Below are positions 58,071 through 64,000 of a stretch of 64,000 bases of DNA, piece by piece. The stretch spans positions 1 to 64,000 of the forward strand of contig NZ_CP015507.1 in the NCBI RefSeq assembly GCF_000294775.2, written 5' to 3'. The translations under genes and the position numbers were made by a program. Position 1 is the stretch's first letter. Every line of letters begins with the position of its first letter. Below the pieces are notes generated by a model. The model saw nothing but the letters and a program-made list of their open reading frames with translations, did no database searches and was not told the origin of the DNA. The stretch is from Cytobacillus oceanisediminis 2691. Its GTDB lineage: Bacteria; Bacillota; Bacilli; Bacillales; Cytobacillaceae.

Positions 58071-59442
58071 TTTTACCTGCTCCTTTAAAGATTAATTCAA
58101 ACTCAGTTCCTTTGCCTTCTTCACTTTTAACAGAGATCTTACCACCATGAGCAAGAACCAGTTCTTTTACAATGGCCAATCCTAGACCTGTTCCACCTAA
58201 TGATCTTGTACGGGATTTATCTACACGGTAAAAGCGATTTAGAATGTAAGGAAGGTCTTCTTCTGGAATGCCTTTACCGTTATCTTGAATCTGAATGTAA
58301 ATATCCTTTTTCTTTCTGCTAACAGAAAGAAGTGTTTTTGCTCCAGAAGGAGAATATTTTATGGCATTATCTAATAAGTTAAAAATGATTTGCTCAAGTC
58401 TGGATGGATCCGCCATAATAAATAACTCTTCCGGACAAACTACTTCAAGTTCCATCTCTTTTTCTTGGAAAGCGGGAGTGAACTTTTGATTTATTTTCAT
58501 CATAAAGTCAGTTAAGTCTATTGCTTTTTTTTGTATTATAAATGAATTTTTGTCCATTTTCGCTAGGTCGAAAAGGTCCTTAATTAAATCAGAAAGGCGA
58601 TTCGCCTCCTCATGAATTATATTTAAATATCTGTCACGGTCTTCAATAGAAAGGTTTCGGCTAAGGACAATATCAGCGTACCCTTTTATATAAGTTAAAG
58701 GGGTCCTTAACTCATGAGAAATGCTGGCTAAAAAATCGTTTCTCTCTTGTTTTAAGTATTTTAGGTCATTGGCAAGCCTTGATATGGAATGAGCTAGGTC
58801 ACCAAGTTCGTCATTGCCGTTTTTTGGGAGAGACACGGAGAAATCCCCCCTGCTTATTTGAAAGGTAGCCTCCTTCATTTTTATAAGAGGTTTAGCAAGA
58901 CCTTTGGAAAGAAAGACAATAATAATCAGAGTCAAACATACAGCAATTATTCCTGCCAATAAAAAGTTCCCATTCAGCCGTTTTATCAAAGCGTGAAGTG
59001 ATTCTGTATCCTGAAACATATAAACGCGACCTTCTGTCCTGCCATCGATCTCTATTGGGCTTACGGTTGAAATAAAGGACCCATTTTTCCAATTATCCTC
59101 TAAAATTTCACCTTTTCTTGGAATATTAAACCCCGAACTATAAATATACCTCTCAAAACTCTCGCTATTAGCTGATGATCCAAGTATTTTACCGTTTACA
59201 TCCGTGATTACCACGTCAGTATTTGCTTCAGATTCCATAAGAGTTACATGTGAGATAGTATCTGCGTCAAAGTGTTTTTCTAGGATTGCTCTATGAGAAT
59301 TTCCTCTCGCTTGTAAAGAAAGCAGTTCTTCTTCTATTCTCGAGTCGACGAGAGCCGAATGTAAGAAGAAAAACATCAAAATAACAAGGCCAAATATAAT
59401 TAAAAAGAAAATTACTCCTAGCTTTATTGATAGCTTGTTCAT
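58048..59442 (-). CDS. Sensor histidine kinase (HAMP-HisKA-HATPase)
   Basis: The 464-residue protein has TM1 (residues 9-30), an extracytoplasmic domain of about 130 residues, TM2 (about 160-182) and HAMP (about 183-235). The H-box is FLASISHELRTPLTYIKGYAD near residue 243. The N-box is IIFNLLDNAIKYSP, with G1 DNGKGIPEEDL and G2 GGTGLGLAIVKEL. It phosphorylates the response regulator it overlaps. No cofactor motif is evident in the sensor domain. Confidence 0.93.
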   Translation of the reverse strand: MNKLSIKLGVIFFLIIFGLVILMFFFLHSALVDSRIEEELLSLQARGNSHRAILEKHFDADTISHVTLMESEANTDVVITDVNGKILGSSANSESFERYIYSSGFNIPRKGEILEDNWKNGSFISTVSPIEIDGRTEGRVYMFQDTESLHALIKRLNGNFLLAGIIAVCLTLIIIVFLSKGLAKPLIKMKEATFQISRGDFSVSLPKNGNDELGDLAHSISRLANDLKYLKQERNDFLASISHELRTPLTYIKGYADIVLSRNLSIEDRDRYLNIIHEEANRLSDLIKDLFDLAKMDKNSFIIQKKAIDLTDFMMKINQKFTPAFQEKEMELEVVCPEELFIMADPSRLEQIIFNLLDNAIKYSPSGAKTLLSVSRKKKDIYIQIQDNGKGIPEEDLPYILNRFYRVDKSRTRSLGGTGLGLAIVKELVLAHGGKISVKSEEGKGTEFELIFKGAGKIENDTIS

Positions 59443-59622
59443 GTAATCACCTGTTTCATGCTAATAGTTAAATTATATCCCTGAAATTTGAAGATTTTAT
59501 GCAGAATTAAATTGCAGCTAGAAAAATTATAGCCACTTAAAAGGTTATAAACGAAGAAATATTTTTTAAATAATTCAATTAACTATTACCTGAATTCTTT
59601 ATTTCCCCAAACACACTATAAA

Positions 59623-59648
59623 AAGCCAAGAAGAAAGGCTCTTGGCTT
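59623..59648 (-). terminator. Terminator of czcD-type gene
   Basis: AAGCCAAG and CTTGGCTT pair. On the minus strand TTTTTA follows. It lies just downstream of the cation transporter gene. Confidence 0.75.
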
Positions 59649-59669
59649 AGAAGTTGTATTTTTAACTGT

Positions 59670-60602
59670 CTATATTTTCAACTCATTATGAGCAATAGAA
59701 GAAGTTTCTACCTGTATTGTAGTGTGTTCAATTTGAAAGGTTTCATTTATTTTGCTAATTGCTTGTTGGAGTATTTCCTGGCTGTCTCTGTTATCATCGA
59801 TAAGGATATGGCAGCTAAGTGAATCAAGTCCGGAAGTAATGGTCCATATGTGGAGATCATGAATATTAATGACTCCATCAATTTCAGTTAAAGCCTCTCT
59901 CACTTTCTCTTGATCAATAGTGATTGGTGTTCCTTCCATTAAAATATGAACAGAATGTTTTATAATTCCCCAGGCACTTTTCAATATTAATAAAGCAACC
60001 AAAACAGAGATAATAGGATCTGCTACATACCAGTCAAACAATAGCATTAATATTCCTGCAATAATTGCACCAATAGAACCTAGAGCGTCTCCCAGAACAT
60101 GCAAATAGGCACTTCTTAAATTAACATTATTTTTCACATCTCCTTTCCGCATTAAGGACCAGGCACTAATCAAATTAGCGATTAGGCCTATAGAAGCAAT
60201 CAGCATCATTGATCCACTTGCAACAGTTGGTGGTTCAAAGAATCTGCCATAAGCTTCCCGGACGATAAAGCCAGCTATTACAAAAAGAGTAACTCCATTA
60301 AACAATGCAGCTAAGATCTCGAATCTGTAGAATCCATATGTCTTGCGAGGGGATGGGGGCCTAGAAGCAAACCAGATAGCAATTAAACTCAAAAACAGTG
60401 AACTTGCATCACTCAACATATGGCCTGAATCTGAGAGTAGAGCTAAACTATTGGTAATCAGTCCTCCGAAAAATTCTAAAATCATAATGCCCGTTGTAAT
60501 AATCAGAGCAATGATTAATCCTTTTTTATTTCCTTCTCGTGATTCTTCAAATTGGTTATGTCCGTGTGAGTGACCATGTCCGTGGTCGTGGTGATGTCCC
60601 AT
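59670..60602 (-). CDS. czcD: Cation diffusion facilitator (CzcD/ZitB-like zinc/cadmium exporter)
   Basis: The 310-residue protein starts with a His-rich metal loop (MGHHHDHGHGHSHGHNQ) and has six membrane helices. The CDF zinc sites are in LALLSDSGHMLSDASSLFLS (HxxxD in TM2) and SAYLHVLGDALGSIGAII (HxxxD in TM5). A cytoplasmic C-terminal domain begins ILMEGTP. It exports Zn(II), Co(II) or Cd(II) by proton exchange. It is co-transcribed with the ArsR-type gene 16 nt upstream. Confidence 0.93.
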   Translation of the reverse strand: MGHHHDHGHGHSHGHNQFEESREGNKKGLIIALIITTGIMILEFFGGLITNSLALLSDSGHMLSDASSLFLSLIAIWFASRPPSPRKTYGFYRFEILAALFNGVTLFVIAGFIVREAYGRFFEPPTVASGSMMLIASIGLIANLISAWSLMRKGDVKNNVNLRSAYLHVLGDALGSIGAIIAGILMLLFDWYVADPIISVLVALLILKSAWGIIKHSVHILMEGTPITIDQEKVREALTEIDGVINIHDLHIWTITSGLDSLSCHILIDDNRDSQEILQQAISKINETFQIEHTTIQVETSSIAHNELKI

Positions 60603-60618
60603 TAATAATCCTCCTATT

Positions 60619-60924
60619 CTAACATTTAATATGGGTTATAACTTGATTTAACACCGTGATGACATGCTCATCATCATATGTATAAAAGAGCGTAGTTCCT
60701 TCGCGTCTGTATTTAACAAGCCTTAGCTTTCTAAGTAAACTAAGCTGGTGGGAGACTGCAGATTGAGTCATTTCCAAGACTTCGGTTATATGGCTTACCG
60801 AGCACTCTTCTTGTGATAATAAGTATAGAATTTTAATTCGTGTGGGATCTCCTAGTGCCTTAAAAATCCTAGAGGCTTCATCCACTGTCTGAGTTGATAA
60901 AAACGTATGTTCCTGTTGCTTCAT
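60619..60924 (-). CDS. CzrA/SmtB-like metal-responsive repressor
   Basis: The 101-residue ArsR-family protein has IFKALGDPTRIKILYLLSQ, the recognition helix MTQSAVSHQLSLLRKLRLVKYRR and an alpha5 C-terminal metal site with YDDEHVITVLNQVITHIKC (Asp/His/His). It lacks the CxC of ArsR/CadC, which indicates zinc/cobalt sensing by the alpha5 site. It is operon partner and likely regulator of the czcD gene. Confidence 0.9.
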   Translation of the reverse strand: MKQQEHTFLSTQTVDEASRIFKALGDPTRIKILYLLSQEECSVSHITEVLEMTQSAVSHQLSLLRKLRLVKYRREGTTLFYTYDDEHVITVLNQVITHIKC

Positions 60925-61737
60925 TTATATTTCCACCTTTTAATTATTTTGTTCTTATTCTTATATAATAATACAAACTTTTAACCCCATTTCCATATTA
61001 TAACAAAAGGGGACCGCTACCAGGGGAGGCCAACAAATATGCTACCTCTAAAGAGGATCATCGTATATGTATAAGATTTTTCAATAAAGTGTAATCTTTC
61101 CTTTTAAAAAATGGACGAAAATCTGTAGCACAGTTTATATTGATGACACTAAAAGAAGATTGATCAATTAATAGTGACTTTTTAATCAATTGCTGATGCT
61201 GTGGTACCAACAATCAATGCAATTCATCTTAAGAAATCCTATATTGTGAAGGGTGGATTTAAAAACCTGGTCGAAGTCACCTCGCAAATGATGGAATCCT
61301 CATATTGTTAAATGCACCTGTTGTGAAATCTATACTTTTGCTTGGAAAGAGCAGTGATTTGTTCTAAAAATTTTCTTTTTCTTTATTTACCTTGTTCACT
61401 CGAGAGTTAAACTGAATTGACAACTGAAAACCTTAGTATCTTATTTTATTAAGAAACCCTTAGGGATGCCACCTAATTACTAAACCAGGTTAAGAAGGCG
61501 AAAGAAGATTTTAATAAAGAAGACTATAAGAGTAAATCTAAGAAAACTGCATCATAAATCATAAAAAACCCGAATTTGTCACAAGTATATGAATAAATAC
61601 TCATATAAATCCTATACAAAAAAGAAAATACTGTCAATGAAAATCTCTGATACTTATTCCATTTTCTATATTTTTAATGAATTCTTATTTAAATACTCTA
61701 TGAATATACTTGTACAAACATACATGGGGGTTCTTTA
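60925..61737. other. Gene-free region with decayed coding remnants
   Basis: About 810 bp. Fragments such as VVPTINAIHLKKSYIVKGG (about 61200-61260) and a basic lipoprotein-like tail QVKKAKEDFNKEDYKSKSKK (about 61490-61555) lie in frames broken by stops. The czrA/czcD promoter would lie near 60940-60980. TTGTACAAACATACATGGGGG precedes the next gene. Confidence 0.45.
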
Positions 61738-62475
61738 ATGAACAGTGATTTAGCGGTAATTGTAAATGTTTTCTTAATTATTTTCTTTGGAACTCTGATT
61801 GGAGGAGGGCTTACGTGGCTAATCTGTCATACACTAAAGCTGAATAGCCATTACATTAATATATTTTGCAGCGGGATACTAATCGGTTTGATTGGATTTG
61901 AACTCCTTCCAGAAACACTTAAACATTTAGATTTTATCGGAGTTTTTGCTGGAATTTCATTAGGTGTATTTTCTATGATTGCAATGGAAGGATTAATCCA
62001 TAAAACCAAAAATCGTTTCAAACGTGACTCGGGAATGTTCCTCCTACTCTTTACGGCATTATTTCTCCACAGCATTCCTACAGGGTTAGCATTTGGTATG
62101 AATGTCCAGCAACAGGTTGTCAATCCGTCAATATTATTAGCAGCAGTTTTTCTTCATCATATTCCTGAGGGAGTTATTCTAATGGGGACCCTCATATATA
62201 CAGAAATGAACTTATTTATTTTTGGGGTTTTTTGCTTTATCCTATCGCTTGCGGTCAGTTTGAATGCTTTAGGGGGACTGGAGTGGCAATCGCCATCTGA
62301 GAAGTTTACTACTATTTTAAACGGAACCGCCATAGGTACATTAAGTTATGTAACAATCTATGAGGTACTTTGGAAACATTCCTTCCACCTGTCGAAAATT
62401 AAAGTGCTATCCATAACCTTATTAGGAGCACTTCTTATAATCTTATTTTTTATTTTGGTACCCATAGGACATTAA
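61738..62475 (+). CDS. ZIP-family metal transporter (ZupT-like)
   Basis: The 245-residue membrane protein has about eight helices. ZIP metal-site motifs are ALFLHSIPTGLAFGM near residue 109 and VFLHHIPEGVILMG near residue 139. It imports or exchanges Zn(II), Mn(II) or Fe(II). Unlike the transporter at 44354 it lacks an extracytoplasmic domain. It has its own terminator at 62492. Confidence 0.85.
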   Translation: MNSDLAVIVNVFLIIFFGTLIGGGLTWLICHTLKLNSHYINIFCSGILIGLIGFELLPETLKHLDFIGVFAGISLGVFSMIAMEGLIHKTKNRFKRDSGMFLLLFTALFLHSIPTGLAFGMNVQQQVVNPSILLAAVFLHHIPEGVILMGTLIYTEMNLFIFGVFCFILSLAVSLNALGGLEWQSPSEKFTTILNGTAIGTLSYVTIYEVLWKHSFHLSKIKVLSITLLGALLIILFFILVPIGH

Positions 62476-62491
62476 ATAGATCAGCCCAATC

Positions 62492-62521
62492 AAAACTGTC
62501 ATGGAGATGGCAGTTTTTTTT
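62492..62521 (+). terminator. Terminator after ZIP gene
   Basis: AAAACTGTCAT and ATGGCAGTTTT pair around GGAG, with T8 following. Confidence 0.88.
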
Positions 62522-62537
62522 ATTTTTCAAAATAAAT

Positions 62538-62566
62538 TTGACAACATGAAAATATATTCATATTAT
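62538..62566 (+). promoter_or_regulatory. feo promoter
   Basis: -35 TTGACA (62538-62543), 17-nt spacer and -10 TATTAT (62561-62566). The spacer holds ATGAAAATATATTCAT, an imperfect palindrome that could be an iron or manganese regulator site. Confidence 0.7.
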
Positions 62567-62615
62567 AATACTAAAAGTTGCGTTAGGGAAAAAAACAAGC
62601 AGGGGGGAAAAAAAT

Positions 62616-62858
62616 ATGGGGTTGTCTAAAAAACTCTCTTTATTTGAAGGAGAAAAAGGGGACATTATCAGAATAACTGATTTAAACATAGAAGGAATAA
62701 TGAGGAGACGTCTACTCGATTTAGGATTTGTTCCGGGGGCAAATGTCGAAGTGCTAAGAAAAAGCCCATTGGGGGACCCTGTTGCTTTTCGGGTAAGCAA
62801 CACTTCTATAGCCTTAAGGAAAGAGGAAAGTCACAAAATTTTAGGGGAGTTGGTTTAG
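62616..62858 (+). CDS. feoA: FeoA ferrous iron transport accessory protein
   Basis: The 80-residue SH3-like protein has FeoA features: EKGDIIRITDLN, MRRRLLDLGFVPGANVEVLRKSPLGDPVAFRV and SIALRKEESHKI. It ends one base before the feoB GTPase gene, so the two are translationally linked. It assists FeoB in Fe(II) uptake. Confidence 0.93.
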   Translation: MGLSKKLSLFEGEKGDIIRITDLNIEGIMRRRLLDLGFVPGANVEVLRKSPLGDPVAFRVSNTSIALRKEESHKILGELV

Positions 62859-62859
62859 C

Positions 62860-63591
62860 ATGGGTAACTTTCGAATTGCTCTTTGCGGCAACCCGAACAC
62901 AGGCAAAAGCACCTTATTTAATGCACTAACAGGACTAAAACAACATACTGGAAATTGGGCAGGAAAAACCGTGGACATGAAAAAGGGTGTATACACTTAT
63001 AAAAATGATCAATATGAAATTGTTGATTTACCCGGCACATATTCACTTTATTCAAATTCCTTAGACGAAGAAATCGCTCGAGATTATATTGTGTTTGAGA
63101 ATCCCGATATCACCATTGTTATTTTGGACGCTACTGCTCTTGAAAGAAATTTAAATTTGGCCTTGCAGGTACTGGAGATGACTGATCGAGTAATCATTTG
63201 TATTAATTTAATTGATGAGGCAGAGAAATTAGGAATTAATATTAATGAAAAATTACTAATGAGGAGGTTAGGCATACCGGTAATTAAAATTTCTGCAAGA
63301 AATAAGACGGGGATACCGATGCTTCTTGATACTATGAGCCGAGTTATTTCGGGAGCCATTCAGTGCACTCCTTTTCAAATGAAATATGATAAGGAGACTG
63401 AAAGAAAAATAAAAATCTTGGAGCCTATGATTGAGAAAACTGTTGGAAATGATATATCTGCAAGATGGCTTTCTTTAAGGTTATTAGACGGAGACAGAGA
63501 ACTATTTGAACAAATCGTAGAAAAGGCCAGAAACAGGGAGGTTTTGATCAATGGAACTACAATCCACAAAACAAAAACAGGCATTAAATGA
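62860..63591 (+). CDS. feoB: FeoB GTPase domain protein (split FeoB)
   Basis: The 243-residue protein contains G1 GNPNTGKSTLFNALTG near residue 10, the G2 region with Thr, G3 DLPGTYSL near residue 53 and G4 NLID near residue 112 (a variant of NxxD). A helical GDI-like domain follows to about residue 235. It stops where normal FeoB would enter its membrane domain. That domain is encoded by the next, overlapping gene. Confidence 0.88.
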   Translation: MGNFRIALCGNPNTGKSTLFNALTGLKQHTGNWAGKTVDMKKGVYTYKNDQYEIVDLPGTYSLYSNSLDEEIARDYIVFENPDITIVILDATALERNLNLALQVLEMTDRVIICINLIDEAEKLGININEKLLMRRLGIPVIKISARNKTGIPMLLDTMSRVISGAIQCTPFQMKYDKETERKIKILEPMIEKTVGNDISARWLSLRLLDGDRELFEQIVEKARNREVLINGTTIHKTKTGIK

Positions 63592-64000
63592 ATTGTTCCA
63601 GCAGGCAGATCTTCTTTCCTCGACACAGATACGTGACCAAATAGTTGAGCAGTTATATAGAAAAAGCCATCAATTAGTAAAAGAAGGTGTCTCATTTACA
63701 AAAAATAGATTTGACCACAGAACTGAAAAATTAGATGCAATTTTTACCTCCCCTGTATTTGGATTTCCAATCATGTTGGTTATGCTGGGTGTTGTGTTTT
63801 ATTTAACAATTGCAGGAGCAAATATCCCTTCGTCCATGCTTGCTGAATTCTTTGGCTGGGTGGAAGCGTATTTAACCTTATTTTTCACTGAATTAAATGC
63901 CCCTAATTGGCTTCATGGAGTTTTGGTATTGGGTCTCTACCGTGGAACGAGCTGGGTAATCAGCGTAATGCTTCCACCCATGGCCATTTTCTTTCCGACC
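63551..64000 (+). CDS. FeoB membrane domain protein, cut by the window end
   Basis: ATG 63551, behind AACAGGGAGG, overlaps the GTPase gene by 41 nt in another frame. The visible 150 codons have a soluble head (MELQSTKQKQALNELFQQAD), then DAIFTSPVFGFPIMLVMLGV and further membrane helices with the Gate-like RGTSWVISVMLPPMAIFFP. The segment DAIFTSPVFGFPIM is the usual entry to the FeoB permease. The gene continues beyond the window. Confidence 0.85.
   Translation, partial: MELQSTKQKQALNELFQQADLLSSTQIRDQIVEQLYRKSHQLVKEGVSFTKNRFDHRTEKLDAIFTSPVFGFPIMLVMLGVVFYLTIAGANIPSSMLAEFFGWVEAYLTLFFTELNAPNWLHGVLVLGLYRGTSWVISVMLPPMAIFFPT

Overview
The window reads as a low-GC Firmicute of the Bacillaceae. Start sites carry strong AAGGAGG-type ribosome binding sites with frequent TTG/GTG starts, and SpoIID-, DacF- and YqgW-type (DUF2759) proteins are present. 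It looks like accessory DNA, probably a large plasmid or an integrated one: there is an iteron-type replication origin, four tyrosine recombinases or transposases, an IS110 element, a group II intron, and many decayed genes. I saw no rRNA, tRNA or CRISPR array.

Layout. 1-8.7 kb: the 3' part of a group II intron, a SpoIID-like gene, small secreted proteins, an IS110-family element that split an intergenic palindromic repeat, a nucleotidyltransferase, an alpha/beta hydrolase and a secreted nuclease. 8.7-12.9 kb: a replication module, with a large HTH protein and a divergent gene around an AT-rich region holding two iteron families (ATGCACCA and TAGCGGAACCTGTAT). 13.3-18.3 kb: a HAD phosphatase, a type I toxin-like peptide, and a Tn554-type tnpA-tnpB-tnpC triplet. 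18.5-34.7 kb: a large arsenic island with (a) a MarR-controlled set of two flavoproteins, an MFS permease and an ArsN-like acetyltransferase; (b) an ACR3/BASS-type permease; (c) a broken MerR unit; (d) arsR-arsB-arsC-arsD-arsA-trxB-phosphatase-HesB; (e) an ArsR regulon with five identical-length operators, two Cys-rich mini-proteins and arsI.

34.8-44.1 kb: an Abi (HEPN) gene with an upstream small RNA, a second type I toxin-like gene, an SRAP protein, xerS, a 19-cysteine mini-protein, and a graveyard of frameshifted genes (Mrr nuclease, repeat lipoprotein, AHSA1, radC, YtkA-like, a flavin monooxygenase copy). 44.1-50.3 kb: a cadmium/metal module, tatA-ZIP-multicopper oxidase divergent from cadC-cadA, then a flavin monooxygenase. 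51-64 kb: DacF-like peptidase, TetR, AbrB-like and response regulators, lgt with an amber codon, a C39-like protein, a two-component pair, czcD with a czrA-like repressor, a ZIP transporter and feoA plus a split feoB.

The most striking observation is that two metal-handling genes, the HesB-like gene at 32793 and cadA at 47099, each have an in-frame TGA exactly at a conserved metal-ligand cysteine. In each case the TGA is followed by a perfect 7-bp hairpin with the same UGGAU loop. This suggests selenocysteine-containing arsenic and cadmium resistance proteins. Functionally, most cargo serves metal(loid) detoxification: sensing (ArsR, CadC, MarR, MerR, CzrA types), reduction (ArsC/TrxB), efflux (ArsAB, ACR3, CadA, CzcD), organoarsenical chemistry (ArsI, ArsN, flavin monooxygenases) and metal uptake (ZIP, Feo).
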